Source: Nocardia amikacinitolerans NBRC 108937 (GTDB taxonomy: Bacteria; Actinomycetota; Actinomycetes; Mycobacteriales; Mycobacteriaceae). Taken from it: DNA of 64,000 nt. Below, one piece after another: positions 1-14,454 of this stretch (position 1 is its first letter; every line of letters begins with the position of its first letter). Location of the stretch: positions 62,001 through 126,000 of the forward strand of contig NZ_BDAU01000011.1 of the NCBI RefSeq assembly GCF_001612615.1, written 5' to 3'. Below the pieces are notes generated by a model, which was not told the DNA's origin, searched no databases, and saw only the letters and a program-made list of their open reading frames with translations. The position numbers and the translations under genes were made by a program.

Positions 1-2
1 CC

Positions 3-3000
3 ACCGAATTCACCGCGCTGACCGCGACGAGCGATCCGGCGATGGCGATGGCCGCCGTGCTCGACATCAACGCCATCGCCGAGGAAGGCAGCGACGGACT
101 CGACCTCGACGCGACCTGGCAGTTCGCCTCCCAGGTGTTGAGTGGCGACGAGGTCGACGAACTCGCCGGGCTGTGGGCGCGAGCACTGGCGGCGCTGGCC
201 GAGCACGTCCGGTCCGACACCACACCCGGATTCACACCCTCCGACTTCCCGCTCACCACCGTGTCGCAGCACGAAATCGACTGCTGGCTACGGGAATACC
301 CGTCGATGACCGAAGTGTGGCCGCTCACCGCCCTGCAGTCCGGATTGCTTTTCCACACGATCTACGACCGGCACGGCGACGACGGCTACATCGTCCAGGC
401 GGCGCTCACCTTCGCCGGGCCGGTGGATGGGGAGCGGATGCGGCGAGCCGCGCAGCTGCTCATCGACCGCCACGACAGCCTGCGGACCGCGTTCGTCGAG
501 AGTGCCGAGGGGCCACGGCAGATCGTGTTGCGCGACACCCGCGTCGAGTGGAGCGAGTCGAACATCAGCGATACCGCCGAGCAGACGGAGGCACTTCGGC
601 GACTAGCGACGGCGGCTGCGGGTCCGTTCGACCCGGCCCGCCCGCCGCTGGTGCGTTTCCATCTCGTGCGTACCGGCGCCGAGATGTTCCAGTTGCTGGT
701 CACCAACCATCATCTGGTTCTGGACGGCTGGTCGATGCCCCTGCTGATCCACGAGTTGCTCGCGTTGTACGCCACCGATGGCGATACCGCCGAACTCGCG
801 CCCCCGCGTTCGTACCGAGAGTATCTGCGGTGGTTGCAAACTCGGGATCGCGCCGCCGCGATCGCCGCATGGCGGGAGACGCTCGCTGGAATCGATGGTC
901 CGACGCGGGTCGCGGGCGGGCCGGATCGGACCGCCACCGCGGACGCGGGTGAAGTCGGCCTGAACCTGGACGCCGCGACCACCGCCGCGCTTCTCGAGCT
1001 GGGCCGCTCGCACGGCGTCACCGCCAACACGGCCCTGCAGGTGGCGTGGGCATGGCTGGTGGCCGCCATGACCGGGCGGTCGGACGTGGTGTTCGGCAAT
1101 ACGATGTCGCAGCGCCCGCCGCAGCTTCCGGACATCGAGCGGATGGTCGGTCTCCTGGTCAACACGCTGCCCGTCCGGGTCCGGCTTGTGCCCGGCGAAA
1201 CCGTTGGTGACCTGCTCGTCCGGGTGCAATCCGAGCAGGCCGCGATGTTGGATCATCAGCACATCGGTCTGGCGGAGCTGCAACGGGCCGTCGGTATCAC
1301 CGACATGTTCGACACCGCGACCGTACTCGAGTCCTATCCACTCGGCCGAGAACTGCTGGCACGCAATCTTTCCGCCGCCGGATTGCGGCTGGTCGAGATC
1401 GACGCGCACGACGCGACGCCGTATCCGCTGAGTTTGCAGGTGACCCCGCCGCGTTCTGGCCGCGACGGACGATCGGTCGCCGACGAGCCCGGCACTTACA
1501 CGGTGACACTGAAATTCGCCACCGATCGATTCGATGCGGACGACGCCCGCACTCTGCTCGAACGGTTCGAGCTGCTGCTCAGGCAGGTCGTCACGGATCC
1601 CGGCCGGAAGGTCATCGCGATCTCCCCCTGCCGGGAATCCGAACGCGCGGAGCTGCTTACGGTACGCGGCGAGGATTCGGCCGCGCCGCACGTGCTGCGC
1701 GACATTCTGTGGGGGACCGCGCGGAGGCACCCGGATGCCGTGGCTGTCCGGTGCGGTGACACCGCGTGGACCTATCGCGAGCTGGAGCGTCGCGCCGACG
1801 CGTTCGCTCGTCTGCTTGCGGGCCACGGTGCGCGCGCCGAGTCGATCGTCGCGGTGGCCGTGCCCCGTTCGGCCGAACTGGTCGTCGCGATCTGGGCGGT
1901 GGCGAAGACCGGCGCGGCCTTCCTGCCGTTGGATCCCGACAATCCCGCCGCGCGGATCGGGGAGTTGTTGTCCGATTCGCGTGCACGTCTCGGTGTTACC
2001 ACCAGCGTTGTGGCACAGCGGCTTCCGGATGCTGTCGACTGGTTGCTGCTGGACGCTTCGGCTTCGGACGCTCACGACGATCTACCCCATCCGGCCTGGA
2101 CCGACCGGTTGTCCGCCGACAACGCGGCATACGTGATCTATACGTCCGGATCGACCGGCACACCGAAAGCGGTCCAAATCGGCCATCGAGGTCTCGCCGA
2201 TCTGGTCGCGGCGCACGCCGAAGCCTTCGGTGTGGACAAGGATTCGCGGGTGTTGCAGGTCGCGTCGCCGGGATTCGACGCCTGCCTGTCGGAATTGCTG
2301 TTGGCGCACGGCAGTGGCGCCTGTCTGGTGGTGGCGCCGCCGGAGGTGTACGGCGGCACCGACCTCACGGAACTCATTCGGTCCCAGCGGGTTTCGCACG
2401 CGATCCTCACCCCGTCCGTGCTGAACACGATGGATCCTTCCCGGACCCCTTCGTTGACAACGCTCGCGGTCGTCGGCGAAGCGAGCGGTCCGGACACCGT
2501 GCACCGGTGGGCCGCTGGGCGACGGCTGATGAATCACTACGGACCGACCGAGTGCACGATCTGGGCAACGGGGTCGGACGCGCTCGTACCCGGCGAAGCG
2601 GTGACGATCGGTGCACCGATCCGCGGCGCGTCCGCGATGGTGCTCGACGAGTGGCTGCGACCGGTGCCCGTCGGCGTCGCGGGCGAACTCTATATCGGCG
2701 GGGCAGGACTCGCCCGCGGGTACATCGATCGACCTGGCGTGACCGCGTCGCGCTTCGTCGCGGATCCGAGATCCACCCGCGGCGAACGGATCTACCGCAC
2801 CGGTGATTCCGTGCGCTGGGTGCGCGGACCCGCCGGGTTGGCACTGGAATACCTGGGCCGCTGCGATCAGCAGGTCAAGATCCACGGCCTGCGGATCGAG
2901 CCGGAGGAAATCGATGCCCACATCGCCGGACACCCGGACGTGGCGAGCGTCGCCACCGTCCCGGTGCGAGGACCCGCGGGCGAACCGGTTCTGGTGTCCT

Positions 3001-6000
3001 ATGTCGTCGCAGCGCCGGGCTCCGTGGTGGATGTGGCGGCGATCGCCGACGATCTCGCGGCCAGGCTGCCCCGCTACATGAATCCCGCGGCGATCGTGCG
3101 GCTCGACGAGATGCCGCGCACGCCCACCGGCAAGGTCGATCGGAAAGCATTGCGGCAGCGCCCCTTCACCGCCGAAGTGGCGGGCGGTAGGCCCCCGTCG
3201 ACGCCCACGGAGCAGGTCGTGGCGCAACTGTTCGCCGATGCGCTCCACCTCGACACGGTGTCCGCCGACAGCAACTTCTTCGCGCTCGGCGGTGACAGCA
3301 TCGTGTCGATGCGGCTGGTGGCGCTGGCGAGGTCGGCCGGGATCACGCTCACACCGCGAGAGGTGTTCGAAGCCAAGACGGTTGCCGCCCTCGCCGCACT
3401 GGCGGACGACGTCGCGGCTCCGGTGACAATCGAGGAACCACCGCGACGCGCGACGGCGGATCGCACGCCGGAGCACCCGATGGTCACGCTGACCGAACAG
3501 GACCTCGATCGGCTCGCACGCCGCTACCGCGGCCTGTCCGACGTGTGGCCGCTGTCACCCATGCAATACGGGATGCACTTCGACTCGACATTCGACCCAG
3601 AGGCCGGGGACAACTACACCGTCCACACGATGATCGGATTGTCCGGCGCGGTCGACGGCGAGCGCCTGCGACGTGCCGCCCAGGCCGTGGTCGACCGGCA
3701 CGACATCCTTCGGGCCGCCTTCGTGGAGACGGCAAGCGGGCCGTGCCAGATCGTGCTGGACCATGCCGAAATCCCGTTCCGGGAAATCGATCTCACCGAT
3801 AGTGGCGATGCCGGATCGCCGGAAGCGATCGCCGCGGCGGACGCGGCGGCGGGCTTCGACCTGTCGGCTCCTCCGCTCCTACGCTTGACACTGATCCGGC
3901 TCGACGCACGCTCCTTCCGCCTGCTCGTCACGAATCACCACGCGATCCTGGACGGCTGGTCGATGCCGTTGCTGATGCGAGAACTGCTCGACTACTACGG
4001 ATCTCCCGAACACATCGACTCCGCCGACCGCGCGCCCTCCTACCGCGACTATCTGTCCTGGCTGGCTCGGCAGGACAGCCCCGCCTCCAAAGCGGTATGG
4101 GCGCAGGAGTTTTCGGATGTCACGGGACCCACTCGGGTGTCCCGCGAAACCGCCGCGGCGGGTTCCGTTTCCGCCGCCGAGGTCACGGCCGAACTCACGG
4201 CGGATCGTTTCGCGGATCTTCGTCGGGTGGCGGCGGAGACGGCCGTCACCATCAATACGGCGGTGGCCGCGGCATGGGCGCTGAATCTGCGCGTCTCGAC
4301 CGGTGAGACCGATGTGATCTTCGGCGCCGCGGTGTCCGGGCGGCCCCCCGAGTTGCCGCTGGTCGATCAGACGCTCGGCATGTTCCTGACCACGATTCCG
4401 GTGCGAGTCCCGCTCGAACCCGGCGTGACGGTGCGCGAATTGCTGAGCGGGATTCAGGCGCGGCACGCCCGCATGCTGGAGCATCACCATATCGGCCTGC
4501 CCGAGATTCACCGCAGCGTCAGCCTGCCCGAACTCTTCGACACCGTCATCACCTTCCAGTCGTTCCCCATCGATCGGGCAGCGCTGCAGGAACTCGTCGA
4601 TTCGGCGGGCCTGCGGGTGGACGAACTCAGCGGTGTGGACGCGACACCGTACCCGCTGAGCCTGGCCGTGGAACCGAAGCAGTCCGAGGACGGCGAGGCG
4701 CAGGGTCTGCGGATCGTCCTCCGATTCCACGAGCGCGCCTTCGACACCGCCTCGGCGCGCCGCATCCTCGATCGTTTCGTCGAGCTGCTGTGCCGGATCG
4801 CCGCGAACCCGGACCTTCGCCTCGGCGAGCTGCCGCTCGCCGAGGAATCGGCACCGTTGTGGCCGGTTTCCGTTGCGGAAGAGGCGATTCCGGAGACGTT
4901 GGACCGCATGCTCGCCGCGTCCACCGCCGCCGAACCCGACGCCATCGCCGTGCGGTGCGGTGCGGCGGCCATGACCTACCGGCAGCTCGACGAGCGATCC
5001 ACACGTCTGGCTCGGATCCTGCTGGAGCACGGCGCCCGGCGGGGGCGGATCGTCGCCTCGGTGCTTCCGCGGTCGCTCGCGGCGACGGTCGCCCTGTGGG
5101 CCGTCGCCAAGACCGGCGCTGCCGTCCTGCCGATCGATCCGATCCTGCCGGCGGAGCGTATCGAGTTTCTGCTCTCGGACTCGAAAGCAGTTGTCGGACT
5201 GACCGATACGTCAACCGGCAACGGTCTTCCCGAGGGTGTCGACTGGCTGGTCCTCGACACGGAGCAGACGCACGACCCCTGGGACTCGGTCCCCGCCACG
5301 CCGATCACCGATGCCGAACGCGGCGGGCCGATCCGGCGGGATCAGACCGCCTACGTCAGCTACACCTCCGGGTCGACCGGAACGCCCAAGGGCGTTCTCG
5401 TCAGCCATCGCGGCTTGACCGAGATCGTCGCGGCGCAGCGGCGAATGCTCGGCGTCGACCCGACGTCGGTGGTGCTGCAGGTCGCCTCGCCCAGCTTCGA
5501 CGCCTCGATCTTCGAATTGTTGATGGCGCACGGATCGGGCGGTCGGCTCGTCATCTCGCCCGCCGATATCTACGCCGGGCCCGAGCTGGCGAATCTGATG
5601 CGGCGCGAAGGCATTTCGCATGCGATAGTGACCCCGTCCGCGCTGGCGACAGTCCCGTCCGATGGTCTCGACGGGCTGCGCGTGCTGGCGGCGGCCGGTG
5701 AGCCGGTCGGGCCGGAACTGGTCGAGCGGTGGGCGCCGAAGCGCGCCATGGTCAATGTCTACGGGCCGACGGAATGCACTATTTGGGCGACCTCCGGCGA
5801 CGCATTGGTACCGGGTGCCGCGATCACGATCGGCAGGCCGGTCGGCACGGTCGCGGCCATAGTCCTGGATACCTGGTTGCGGCCCGTGCCGCCCGGTGTC
5901 GCGGGCGAACTGTACCTGTTCGGCCCCGGCGTCGCCGACGGATACGTCGCCAGGATGGCATTGACCGCGACGCGATTCGTCGCATGCCCGTTCGGCGAAC

Positions 6001-9000
6001 CGGGGCAACGCATGTACGCCACCGGTGACATCGTGCGCCGCACCGCCGAGGGGGAGCTGGAATATCTGGGGCGCAACGATTTTCAGGTGAAGGTGCGCGG
6101 CACCAGGATCGAGCTGGGGGAGATCGACGCGGTGCTGGGTGCGCGCGCGGACATGGCGTACGCCGTCACCGTGCCGCGCCGCGACGACAGGCGACCGACG
6201 CTGCTCGTGTCCTATGTCGTGCTCGCGACCGGCGCGGCAGTATCGGGCGAGCAGTTGCGGGCGGCGCTGGCCGAGGCGTTGCCCCGGTACATGGTGCCGT
6301 CCGCGGTGGTGGTGCTGGACGAGGTGCCGCTGACCGCCAACGGGAAGCTGGATCGCGACCGGTTGCCCGAACCGGCTGCCGTCGCGCGCGAGTACCGGGC
6401 GCCGTCGCCGGGGTTGGAAGAGTTGGTCGCGCGAACATTCGAGCAGGTGCTCGACGTGGACCGGGTCGGAGCCGACGACGACTTCTTCGCGCTCGGCGGC
6501 GATTCGCTCAGCGCCTCGCTGGTGGTGGCCCGCATCGGTGCGGCCTTGGACGTGCGCGTGCCGGTGCGGTCGGTGTTCGAGGCGCCGACGGTCGGCGAAT
6601 TGGCCGCGCTCGCAGGGACACTCAGCGGTGCGGGCCGGTTGCCCCTGCTGCCCGGCTTACGTCCCGACCCCGTGCCGCTGTCGCTGGCGCAGCAGCGGAT
6701 GTGGTTCCTGAACCGGTTCGAGCCGGACTCCGCCGCATACAACATTCCGGTGATGCTGCGGCTGTCGGGACAGCTCGACACCGCGGCGCTCGCGGCCGCG
6801 CTCGCGGATGTGATGGCGCGTCACGAGGTCCTGCGGACGATATATCCGGAAGTCTCCGGTGAGCCGAGGCAAGTCGTTCTCGACGAGCCCGCGGTGCCGA
6901 TGGAGCCGATGCGGGTGCCCGCGGATTCGGTCCAGGTGGTGGTCGGCGAATTCGTCCGGCGCGGATTCGATGTGACCGCCCGCGTGCCGATGCGCGTGGC
7001 ATTGTTCGAGCTCGACAGCGACACAACGGAATTCCTGCTGGTCCTGGTCGTCCATCACATCGCGGGCGACGGTCAGTCGATGGGTCCGCTGGCGCGTGAT
7101 GTGATGACGGCGTATGCCGCGCGACTGGCCGGGCACGCCCCGGAATGGCAGCCGCTCGCCGTCCAGTACGCGGATTTCGCGTGGTGGCAACGGCAGCTGC
7201 TCGGCGCCGAGGACGATCCGGCGTCGCTGATGTCCGCGCAGCTGGAGTTCTGGCGCTCCACGCTCGCGGGCGCACCGGACCGGTTGGAACTCCCAACGGA
7301 CCGACCACGTCCGGCCGTCGCGTCGCTGGCGGGCGGCCGGGTGCCGGTGCGGATCGATGCGAGGCTGCACGAGCGGCTGCTCGGGCTGGCACGGTCGCGG
7401 GGATCGTCGCTGTTCATGGTCATGCACGCCGCGCTGGCAACGGTATTGGGGCGGCTCGGTGGCAGCGACGATGTCGTCATCGGCACCCCGGTCGCGGGGC
7501 GCGGCGAGCCCGCGCTGGACGATCTGGTGGGGATGTTCGTGAACACCCTCGCACTGCGGACCCGGGTGGACACGCGCGAGCCGTTCACCGACTTGCTGAT
7601 GCGTGCTCGCGAGACGGATCTGCTCGCGTTCGAGCACTCGGATGTGCCGTTCGAGCGGGTCGTGGAGGCGTTGAGCCCGGAGCGATCGACGGCGCGGCAT
7701 CCGTTGTTCCAGGTGGTCCTGGCGTTCCAGAACGTGTCGACGGTCGATTTGGCGCTGCCCGGCGTCCGGGTCGTGCGAACGGATGTGGACACCGGGGCGA
7801 CCCAGTTCGACCTGCAACTGGTGTTGTCCGACTCGTTCGGTAGTGCCGGTGTGGCGCAAGGCATCTCGGGAACGTTGAGCTACGCGCGGGATCTGTTCGA
7901 CGAGGCGACCGCGGCGGCGACCGTCCGACGGTTGGTGCGGGTGCTGGAAGCCGTCGCCGACGATCCGGCCGTGGTGATCGGGGATATCGACTGGCTGGAA
8001 GCCGACGAGCGCGCGGCGCTCACGTCGCGGGTGGGGACACGGACCATGACGGCGCCGGAGTCCTCCGGATTGCTGCCGGACGTGCTCGCCTCGGCCGTCC
8101 GCGACAACGGCGACGGCATCGCCGTTGTCGCGGGGGATGCCACGTTGTCGTACGCGGAGCTGGACGAGCGGTCCAGTCGGCTGGCCAGGGTCCTGATCGG
8201 CTGTGGCGCAGGACCCGAGCATCCGGTGCTTGTCGCGGCAGCGCGGTCGATGGAATCCGTCGTCGCGTGGTGGGCCGTGGTCAAGACGGGTGCCGCGTAC
8301 GTACCGGTGGACACCGGCTATCCCGCGAGCCGGATCGAGCAGATGGTCTCGGATTCCGGTGCGACGCTGGGCATTACGGTGTCGTCGTCGCGTAACCAAG
8401 TGCCCGATTCGGTGGACTGGCTCGTGCTCGACGACCCGGCCCTCGCCGCGTGGATCGACGCGTCGGCGAGCGGTCCGATCGGCGATGGCGAGCGAGCGCG
8501 GCCGCTGCGGGCCGCCGACGTCGCCTACGTGATCTTCACCTCCGGATCGACCGGGGTGCCCAAAGGTGTCGCCGTGACCCATTCCGGCATCGCCGACTTG
8601 GTCTCGGTGTGGCGCGCCGACCGCGAGCTTCGACACACGTCCAGGGTGTTGCATTTCGCGTCGCCGTCGTTCGACGCCGCACTGATGGAGATCCTGATCG
8701 CGGTCAGCCGGGCCGCCGCACTGGTCGTTGCGCCGAACGGGATCTACGGCGGCGGCGAGCTGGCCGAATTCCTGCGCGTGCGGCGGGTCACCCACGCGTT
8801 CCTGACCCCCGCCGCGCTCGCGTCGGTGGATCCGGCCGGGCTGGACGACTTGCGGCTGGTGATGTCCGGCGGTGAGGAGGTGCCCGCGGAACTGGTGAGC
8901 CGTTGGGCGGGCACCGATCTCGCGGGCGCGCGGAAGTTCCAGGTGCTCTACGGTCCGACCGAGGCCACGATCGCAGCCACGGCGACGGGTGCGCTGGGAC

Positions 9001-12000
9001 CGGATGACCGGCCGACGATCGGTACGCCGCTGCCGGGAATACAGGCGCTGGTCCTGGATTCCCGGTTGCAGCCGGTGCCGGTGGGGGTGGCCGGAGAGCT
9101 GTATCTGGCGGGCCCCGCGCTGGCGCGCGGATACCTGAACAGGGCGGCGGCGAGCTCGGCACGGTTCGTCGCGCATCCGTTCGGGGAACCGGGACGTCGC
9201 ATGTACCGCACGGGCGATGTGGTGCGCTGGAATACCGGCGGCGCGCTGGAGTTCTTGGGGCGCAACGATTCCCAGGTGAAGATCCGCGGGTATCGGGTCG
9301 AGCTGGGCGAGATCGACGCGGTGTTGAGCGCGCGGCCGGAGGTGGCGTACGCGGTCACCGTGGCGCGGCGGGACGACAACGGTCCGGTGCTGCTGGCGTC
9401 CTACGCGGTGCCCGAAGCCGGGGCGAGCCTGTCGGGTGAACAGCTGCGGGCGTCGCTGGCCGAGGTGCTGCCGTCGTACCTGGTGCCCGCCGCGGTGATG
9501 ATCCTGGACGCGATCCCCTTGTCGCCGAATGGAAAACTCGACCGCGCGGCGCTGCCCGCGCCCGTCCTCCAGGCCAAGCGCTTCCGGGCGCCGGCGACAC
9601 CGGTGCAGGAAATCGTGGCGGGCGTCTTCGCAGACGTTCTCGGCATCGACGGTCCGGTGGGCGCCGACGACGACTTCTTCGAACTCGGTGGCAACAGCCT
9701 GGTGGCCATCCGGGTCGCCGCGCGGATCGGCGCCGCGCTCGACGCGACCATCCCGGCGTCGATGATCTTCGAGGCGCCGACGGTCGCGCGGTTGGCCGCG
9801 TGCGCCGAATCGCGGGCCGACACGGGTCGGGTGGCGCTGACCGCACAGCAACGGCCGCAGGCCATTCCGCTGTCCTACGCGCAGCAGCGCATGTGGTTCC
9901 TGAACCAGCTCGAGCCCGGCTCGGCGGCCTACAGCATTCCGATCGCGATGCGGCTGTCCGGTCAGCTGAATCTCGACGCGCTGCGCGCGGCCGTCGAGGA
10001 TGTGCTGAACCGGCACGAGGTGCTGCGGACCGTGTACCCGTACGGCGAGGGCGAGCCGACGCAGGTCGTCCTGCCCGCCGTCGAGGCGATCGCACCGGTG
10101 ACCGCGATCCCGATCGCGGAACATGAACTGGCCGAAACCTTGTCGGCGTTCGTCTCGACGGCGTTCGATCTGACGGTCGAGACGCCGGTGCGGATCCGGT
10201 TGTTCGAGCTCGGGCCGAACGAATGGGTCCTGGCCGTGGTGGTGCACCACATCTCCTGCGACGGGTCGTCGCTCGCCCCGCTGGCCCGAGACACCATGAC
10301 CGCGTACGCGTCCCGCCTGGCCGGGGAGACGCCGAGCCTGCCGCCGCTTCCGGTGCAATACGCCGACTACGCGATCTGGCAGCGAGCCGTGCTGGGGACC
10401 GAAGACGATCCCGACTCGCTGCTGCGCGCCCAGATCGACTACTGGACCGTCGAATTGGCGGACCTACCGGTTCTGTTGGAGCTGCCGACCGACCGGCCGC
10501 GTCCGCCCGTGCAGACCCATGCGGGCGCGAGCGTACCGATCGCCGTCGGCGCCGATCTGCACGCGGGATTGCAGCGGGTCGCGCGGGCGCACAACACGAC
10601 GCTGTTCATGGTCTTCCACGCCGCCCTGGCGGCCACGTTGGCCCGGCTGGCCGATACGGACGACATCGCCATCGGCACACCGTACGCGGGACGTGGCGAG
10701 CCGGAACTCGACGATCTGGTCGGCATGTTCGTCAACACACTGGTGCTGCGGACCCGGTTGACCGAGGGGATGACCTTCACCCAGCTGCTCGAGCAGGTGC
10801 GCGGAACCGATCTGGCCGCGTTCGGGCACGCCGATGTTCCGTTCGAGCGGCTGGTGCAGGAGCTGAACCCGGTGCGGTCACACGCCCACCATCCGCTGTT
10901 CCAAGTGATGCTGGCGTTCCAGAACATCGGTGGGGCCGAGTTCGAACTGCCGGGGCTGTCCGCGTCGGCCATGACCGCCGACAACGACACCGCATTGTTC
11001 GATCTGCAGATCGCGGTCTCGGATTCCTACGACCCCACCGGAGCCCCGGCGGGCGTCACCGGCGCGGTGACCTACGCGAGCGACCTCTTCGACGCGACGA
11101 CGGTGACCATGATCGTGGATCGCCTGCTGCGATTGCTCGGCGCACTGGCGACCGATCCGGCGCAGCCGGTGCACGAGGTGGATCTGCTCGGCGCCGAGGA
11201 ACGGGAAGAGGTTCTGACGCAGTGGAACTCGACGGAACATCCGCTGCCGCCCGGCGAGACGCTGGCTTCGATTTTCGCCCGCTCCGTGCGGGCGCACGCG
11301 GATCGGCCCGCGGTGGTATTCGGCGAGGAGACGCTGACCTATGCGGAATTCGCCTCGCGCGTATACCGATTGGCGCGGTGGTTGATCTCCCGGGGCGTGG
11401 GGCCGGAGTCGTTGGTTGCGCTGCGGATGCGGCGTTGCCTGGATCAGGTCACCGCCATGTACGCGGTGCACGCCGCGGGCGGTGGGTACGTGCCGGTCGA
11501 TCCGGATCTTCCCGCCGACCGCATCGCGTACATGCTGTCGATTGCGGCACCGGTGCTGGAGCTGTCGTCCCTCGATGGGCTGGAGCTGTCCGAATTCGCG
11601 GATACGCCGGTCACCGATGCGGATCGGCCCGCACCGCTGCGACCGGACAACGTCGCCTACGTACTGTTCACGTCCGGGTCGACCGGGCGGCCGAAAGGTG
11701 TTGCCATATCGCATTGTTCGGTGGTCAACCAGGTGCGCTGGTTCAGCGGACGCTGTGCGCTGACGCCGGAAGACGTGGTGTTGCAGAAGTCCCCTGCCAC
11801 GTTCGACATGTCGGTGTGGGAACTGTTCGCGCCGTTGGCCGTGGGAGCGCGCATGGTGATCGCGCGAGCGGACGGGCATGCCGACCCCAACTATCTCGCC
11901 GAAACCATTGCCACCCAGCGGGTCACGGTCACCGCCTTCGTGCCGTCGATGCTGGCGGTATTCGCGGACGCGGCGCCCGCGCGGTCGCTGGAGTCGCTGC

Positions 12001-13760
12001 GGACGCTGATGGTGGGCGGTGAGGCATTCGGCGCCGAGGTGGTGGCCGCGGTGCGGCGAACGGTGCCCGGGATCGCGCTGCACAATCTGTACGGTCCGAC
12101 CGAGTTCGCCGTGTGCGCGACCGCGCATCGGGTGACCGAAGCCGACAGCGGGAACATGCCGATCGGCACACCGGTATGGAACTCGCGGGCATACGTCCTC
12201 GACCACCGGTTGCATCCGGTACCGCCCGGTGTCGCAGGGGAGTTGTATGTGGCGGGCGTGCAGCTCGCCCGCGGTTATCGGTCGCGACCGGGCCTCACCG
12301 CGGAACGGTTCGTGGCCGACCCGTACGGTGACGGCGGTCGCCTCTACCGCACAGGTGATTTGGTGCGCCGCCGCCACACCGGCGAGTTGGAATACTTGGG
12401 CCGCACCGATTTCCAGGTGAAGCTGCGCGGGCTGCGCATCGAACTCGGCGAGATCGAGGCGGTACTCGCCGAGTACCCCGGCATCGCCCGTGCGATCGCC
12501 GCGGTGCGCTCCGCGGGCGTGGGGGAGCACCTCGTCGGCTACCTGGTTCCGGTCGCGGGCGCCACGGTCGACACCGCGGCCGTCTCGGCGCACGCGGCGA
12601 CCAGACTGCCGGACTACATGATGCCCACCGCGATGATGGTGATCGACGCGGTGCCACTGACCGCGTCGGGCAAGCTCGACCACACCCGGCTAGCGGAGCC
12701 GGTGCTCGCGGTAGGGGAGTTCAGGGAGCCTTCGTCGCCGCTGGAAGGGGCGGTCGCCCGTGCCTTCGCGGCGGTACTCGGCGCGGATCGGGTGGGTGCC
12801 GACGACGACTTCTACGCGTTGGGTGGTAACTCGCTGAAGTCGGTGCAGGTGGTGAACGAGTTGCGGAAAGAACTCGACTACGAGGTTCCGATCGCCTGGA
12901 TGTTGTCGGATCCCTGCCCGGCCGACCTGGCGAAGCGGATCGAATCCGGCATGCGCTCGGGTCCCGCCGTCGAGCGGACCGATCACGGATTCGACGTGCT
13001 GCTGCCGATCCGGACCGACGGTGCGCGACCGCCACTGTTCTGCATCCACCCGGCGGCCGGCCTGTCGTGGTGCTACCGCACACTCGACCGGTATCTCGCG
13101 GACGGCCGACCGATCTACGGCCTGCAGGCGCCGCAGATCGGCGGCGAGGTCCCCGGCCCGACCTCGATCGAGGACATGGCCCGGCGCTACTTCGACGAGA
13201 TTCGCGCGGTGCAGCCGCACGGCCCCTATCACGTTCTCGGCTGGTCGCTGGGCGGTGTGATCGCCCACGCCGTCGCGGTCGAGATGCGCGCCGCCGGTGA
13301 AGATGTCGCACTGCTTGCCCTGTTGGACGCCGAGGTGGATAGCGTCGAGGAGCCGACGTTGCCCGCGGTCACCGCGGGCGAACTGATCAGCAATCTAGGT
13401 CCGGTCCTCGGCGTCGATTTCGTGAGCGCCGAGGCGACCGCCGAAGAGGCCGCCGATCTGATCGAACGGCACCTGGGGCGCGGTCTCGGTGTCGACGCCG
13501 CACGGATCGAGCGCCTCACCGATGCCTACAACCTGGCGATTCGAGCGGTGAGTGCGTGGCGGCCCGCGGTCTTGGACAGTGACATGCTCTATTTCACCGC
13601 GACGCGGGAAAGGCGATCCGACGCCGCGGGTCACGAGGGATGGACGCGGGTGGTCCGGGGACAGATCTCGGCGTTCGACATCGATGCGACCCACCTCGGG
13701 ATGACCGAACCGGATGCGATGGCTCAGATCGCCCGGATCCTCAACGCGCGACTGGCGTGA
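3..13760 (+). CDS. Non-ribosomal peptide synthetase, four C-A-PCP modules plus thioesterase (5' partial)
   Basis: The reading frame is open to the left edge, so the true start lies outside; the ATG at 42 is internal. The first ~70 residues look like the tail of a preceding epimerization/condensation-type domain. Four modules follow. Condensation HHxxxDG motifs lie near nt 705, 3936, 7050 and 10245. Adenylation GSTGxPK motifs lie near 2150, 5365, 8540 and 11675. Carrier LGG(D/N)S serines lie near 3290, 6495, 9690 and 12825. A C-terminal thioesterase has GWSLGG near 13240 and its histidine near 13690. Specificity residues read by eye (GrsA numbering, 9 positions): A1 DASIAVHIW, A2 DAFIAAVIW, A3 DAMFMGLIA, A4 DMWAMGLVC; none gives me a confident substrate. 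C1 and C2 are of the kind that follows an epimerase, C3 and C4 are LCL-like. It is the terminal, chain-releasing enzyme of a peptide pathway. Confidence 0.97.
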   Translation, partial: TEFTALTATSDPAMAMAAVLDINAIAEEGSDGLDLDATWQFASQVLSGDEVDELAGLWARALAALAEHVRSDTTPGFTPSDFPLTTVSQHEIDCWLREYPSMTEVWPLTALQSGLLFHTIYDRHGDDGYIVQAALTFAGPVDGERMRRAAQLLIDRHDSLRTAFVESAEGPRQIVLRDTRVEWSESNISDTAEQTEALRRLATAAAGPFDPARPPLVRFHLVRTGAEMFQLLVTNHHLVLDGWSMPLLIHELLALYATDGDTAELAPPRSYREYLRWLQTRDRAAAIAAWRETLAGIDGPTRVAGGPDRTATADAGEVGLNLDAATTAALLELGRSHGVTANTALQVAWAWLVAAMTGRSDVVFGNTMSQRPPQLPDIERMVGLLVNTLPVRVRLVPGETVGDLLVRVQSEQAAMLDHQHIGLAELQRAVGITDMFDTATVLESYPLGRELLARNLSAAGLRLVEIDAHDATPYPLSLQVTPPRSGRDGRSVADEPGTYTVTLKFATDRFDADDARTLLERFELLLRQVVTDPGRKVIAISPCRESERAELLTVRGEDSAAPHVLRDILWGTARRHPDAVAVRCGDTAWTYRELERRADAFARLLAGHGARAESIVAVAVPRSAELVVAIWAVAKTGAAFLPLDPDNPAARIGELLSDSRARLGVTTSVVAQRLPDAVDWLLLDASASDAHDDLPHPAWTDRLSADNAAYVIYTSGSTGTPKAVQIGHRGLADLVAAHAEAFGVDKDSRVLQVASPGFDACLSELLLAHGSGACLVVAPPEVYGGTDLTELIRSQRVSHAILTPSVLNTMDPSRTPSLTTLAVVGEASGPDTVHRWAAGRRLMNHYGPTECTIWATGSDALVPGEAVTIGAPIRGASAMVLDEWLRPVPVGVAGELYIGGAGLARGYIDRPGVTASRFVADPRSTRGERIYRTGDSVRWVRGPAGLALEYLGRCDQQVKIHGLRIEPEEIDAHIAGHPDVASVATVPVRGPAGEPVLVSYVVAAPGSVVDVAAIADDLAARLPRYMNPAAIVRLDEMPRTPTGKVDRKALRQRPFTAEVAGGRPPSTPTEQVVAQLFADALHLDTVSADSNFFALGGDSIVSMRLVALARSAGITLTPREVFEAKTVAALAALADDVAAPVTIEEPPRRATADRTPEHPMVTLTEQDLDRLARRYRGLSDVWPLSPMQYGMHFDSTFDPEAGDNYTVHTMIGLSGAVDGERLRRAAQAVVDRHDILRAAFVETASGPCQIVLDHAEIPFREIDLTDSGDAGSPEAIAAADAAAGFDLSAPPLLRLTLIRLDARSFRLLVTNHHAILDGWSMPLLMRELLDYYGSPEHIDSADRAPSYRDYLSWLARQDSPASKAVWAQEFSDVTGPTRVSRETAAAGSVSAAEVTAELTADRFADLRRVAAETAVTINTAVAAAWALNLRVSTGETDVIFGAAVSGRPPELPLVDQTLGMFLTTIPVRVPLEPGVTVRELLSGIQARHARMLEHHHIGLPEIHRSVSLPELFDTVITFQSFPIDRAALQELVDSAGLRVDELSGVDATPYPLSLAVEPKQSEDGEAQGLRIVLRFHERAFDTASARRILDRFVELLCRIAANPDLRLGELPLAEESAPLWPVSVAEEAIPETLDRMLAASTAAEPDAIAVRCGAAAMTYRQLDERSTRLARILLEHGARRGRIVASVLPRSLAATVALWAVAKTGAAVLPIDPILPAERIEFLLSDSKAVVGLTDTSTGNGLPEGVDWLVLDTEQTHDPWDSVPATPITDAERGGPIRRDQTAYVSYTSGSTGTPKGVLVSHRGLTEIVAAQRRMLGVDPTSVVLQVASPSFDASIFELLMAHGSGGRLVISPADIYAGPELANLMRREGISHAIVTPSALATVPSDGLDGLRVLAAAGEPVGPELVERWAPKRAMVNVYGPTECTIWATSGDALVPGAAITIGRPVGTVAAIVLDTWLRPVPPGVAGELYLFGPGVADGYVARMALTATRFVACPFGEPGQRMYATGDIVRRTAEGELEYLGRNDFQVKVRGTRIELGEIDAVLGARADMAYAVTVPRRDDRRPTLLVSYVVLATGAAVSGEQLRAALAEALPRYMVPSAVVVLDEVPLTANGKLDRDRLPEPAAVAREYRAPSPGLEELVARTFEQVLDVDRVGADDDFFALGGDSLSASLVVARIGAALDVRVPVRSVFEAPTVGELAALAGTLSGAGRLPLLPGLRPDPVPLSLAQQRMWFLNRFEPDSAAYNIPVMLRLSGQLDTAALAAALADVMARHEVLRTIYPEVSGEPRQVVLDEPAVPMEPMRVPADSVQVVVGEFVRRGFDVTARVPMRVALFELDSDTTEFLLVLVVHHIAGDGQSMGPLARDVMTAYAARLAGHAPEWQPLAVQYADFAWWQRQLLGAEDDPASLMSAQLEFWRSTLAGAPDRLELPTDRPRPAVASLAGGRVPVRIDARLHERLLGLARSRGSSLFMVMHAALATVLGRLGGSDDVVIGTPVAGRGEPALDDLVGMFVNTLALRTRVDTREPFTDLLMRARETDLLAFEHSDVPFERVVEALSPERSTARHPLFQVVLAFQNVSTVDLALPGVRVVRTDVDTGATQFDLQLVLSDSFGSAGVAQGISGTLSYARDLFDEATAAATVRRLVRVLEAVADDPAVVIGDIDWLEADERAALTSRVGTRTMTAPESSGLLPDVLASAVRDNGDGIAVVAGDATLSYAELDERSSRLARVLIGCGAGPEHPVLVAAARSMESVVAWWAVVKTGAAYVPVDTGYPASRIEQMVSDSGATLGITVSSSRNQVPDSVDWLVLDDPALAAWIDASASGPIGDGERARPLRAADVAYVIFTSGSTGVPKGVAVTHSGIADLVSVWRADRELRHTSRVLHFASPSFDAALMEILIAVSRAAALVVAPNGIYGGGELAEFLRVRRVTHAFLTPAALASVDPAGLDDLRLVMSGGEEVPAELVSRWAGTDLAGARKFQVLYGPTEATIAATATGALGPDDRPTIGTPLPGIQALVLDSRLQPVPVGVAGELYLAGPALARGYLNRAAASSARFVAHPFGEPGRRMYRTGDVVRWNTGGALEFLGRNDSQVKIRGYRVELGEIDAVLSARPEVAYAVTVARRDDNGPVLLASYAVPEAGASLSGEQLRASLAEVLPSYLVPAAVMILDAIPLSPNGKLDRAALPAPVLQAKRFRAPATPVQEIVAGVFADVLGIDGPVGADDDFFELGGNSLVAIRVAARIGAALDATIPASMIFEAPTVARLAACAESRADTGRVALTAQQRPQAIPLSYAQQRMWFLNQLEPGSAAYSIPIAMRLSGQLNLDALRAAVEDVLNRHEVLRTVYPYGEGEPTQVVLPAVEAIAPVTAIPIAEHELAETLSAFVSTAFDLTVETPVRIRLFELGPNEWVLAVVVHHISCDGSSLAPLARDTMTAYASRLAGETPSLPPLPVQYADYAIWQRAVLGTEDDPDSLLRAQIDYWTVELADLPVLLELPTDRPRPPVQTHAGASVPIAVGADLHAGLQRVARAHNTTLFMVFHAALAATLARLADTDDIAIGTPYAGRGEPELDDLVGMFVNTLVLRTRLTEGMTFTQLLEQVRGTDLAAFGHADVPFERLVQELNPVRSHAHHPLFQVMLAFQNIGGAEFELPGLSASAMTADNDTALFDLQIAVSDSYDPTGAPAGVTGAVTYASDLFDATTVTMIVDRLLRLLGALATDPAQPVHEVDLLGAEEREEVLTQWNSTEHPLPPGETLASIFARSVRAHADRPAVVFGEETLTYAEFASRVYRLARWLISRGVGPESLVALRMRRCLDQVTAMYAVHAAGGGYVPVDPDLPADRIAYMLSIAAPVLELSSLDGLELSEFADTPVTDADRPAPLRPDNVAYVLFTSGSTGRPKGVAISHCSVVNQVRWFSGRCALTPEDVVLQKSPATFDMSVWELFAPLAVGARMVIARADGHADPNYLAETIATQRVTVTAFVPSMLAVFADAAPARSLESLRTLMVGGEAFGAEVVAAVRRTVPGIALHNLYGPTEFAVCATAHRVTEADSGNMPIGTPVWNSRAYVLDHRLHPVPPGVAGELYVAGVQLARGYRSRPGLTAERFVADPYGDGGRLYRTGDLVRRRHTGELEYLGRTDFQVKLRGLRIELGEIEAVLAEYPGIARAIAAVRSAGVGEHLVGYLVPVAGATVDTAAVSAHAATRLPDYMMPTAMMVIDAVPLTASGKLDHTRLAEPVLAVGEFREPSSPLEGAVARAFAAVLGADRVGADDDFYALGGNSLKSVQVVNELRKELDYEVPIAWMLSDPCPADLAKRIESGMRSGPAVERTDHGFDVLLPIRTDGARPPLFCIHPAAGLSWCYRTLDRYLADGRPIYGLQAPQIGGEVPGPTSIEDMARRYFDEIRAVQPHGPYHVLGWSLGGVIAHAVAVEMRAAGEDVALLALLDAEVDSVEEPTLPAVTAGELISNLGPVLGVDFVSAEATAEEAADLIERHLGRGLGVDAARIERLTDAYNLAIRAVSAWRPAVLDSDMLYFTATRERRSDAAGHEGWTRVVRGQISAFDIDATHLGMTEPDAMAQIARILNARLA

Positions 13761-14454
13761 GGTCCGCGTTCGTGGGTGCGTCGGATTCCTCGGTTCGGTT
13801 GCCCTCGTGCGGTAGGGGCTTGGTGATTCCCACCAGCGCCCCGATCGACGCTCCGAGCGCCCCGCCGAGCACGGCGGCGGGGACGGCGACGACGGTGGCG
13901 CCGACGGCCGCGCCGAGGAGCGGGCCGACGACCAAGCCGGTCGGCAGGAACGGGATACCGACGATGAACCCGGCGGCCGCGCCTGCCATCGCGGCGGCCA
14001 CCGCGACGGGCGCGGACAGTCCCGCGGCGATGCCTGCTCCGATCGCCGCGCCGACGCCGGCGTCCACGGTGGTGACGGTGCACCGTTGGGGATCGACGGG
14101 GATTTGCGCGCAGAACGCCTGGAGCTGCTCCTCTTTCACGGCCGGAGGCGCGTCCGGTGCGTCGATCGTCTCGATTCGAGTCCGGCTGTCGGCGAGGGGA
14201 TTCGCTGTGCCGATATCGCCGCGGCGCGTGTCCGTCGCCGGGTCGGTGTCCGCGGGCGGCTGGGTCAGCAGAACGATCAAGCTCTGCGACGGAAGGGGTT
14301 CGCGCCCTGGCTCGTGGTGCGTCGGTGGCGTGGCGGGTGTCTGGGCGGTGGCATCCGGGGATGCGTTGGCCACTCCGGTTCCGAGTAGGACCGCGAGCGG
14401 CAACATGCTCGCGATCACCATCGCACGTGACCGCCGACGACCGGCTTCCGGCAT
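13741..14454 (-). CDS. Exported Ala/Gly-rich protein with C-terminal hydrophobic region
   Basis: 237 residues. The N-terminus has an arginine-rich stretch, a hydrophobic segment and an ANA cleavage-like site near residue 31, so it is probably exported. A Pro/Thr-rich linker follows, then a short region with two cysteines ([12 protein letters not shown]), then about 90 residues of Gly/Ala-rich hydrophobic helices that could form membrane hairpins. GGAGG at 14461-14465 on the reverse strand supports the 14454 start. It converges on the NRPS gene and overlaps its end by 20 bp. The layout (signal peptide, polar region, Gly/Ala-rich hydrophobic tail) resembles the protein at 61850-62545. I infer an actinobacterial envelope protein; the function is unknown. 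Confidence 0.8.
   Translation of the reverse strand: MPEAGRRRSRAMVIASMLPLAVLLGTGVANASPDATAQTPATPPTHHEPGREPLPSQSLIVLLTQPPADTDPATDTRRGDIGTANPLADSRTRIETIDAPDAPPAVKEEQLQAFCAQIPVDPQRCTVTTVDAGVGAAIGAGIAAGLSAPVAVAAAMAGAAAGFIVGIPFLPTGLVVGPLLGAAVGATVVAVPAAVLGGALGASIGALVGITKPLPHEGNRTEESDAPTNADLTPVAR

Noticed and set aside
6657..10358. 1233-codon open frame on - inside the NRPS
   Set aside because: Long antisense frames are normal opposite high-GC genes; composition is Arg/His/Gln-rich and it overlies well-defined C-A-PCP modules.
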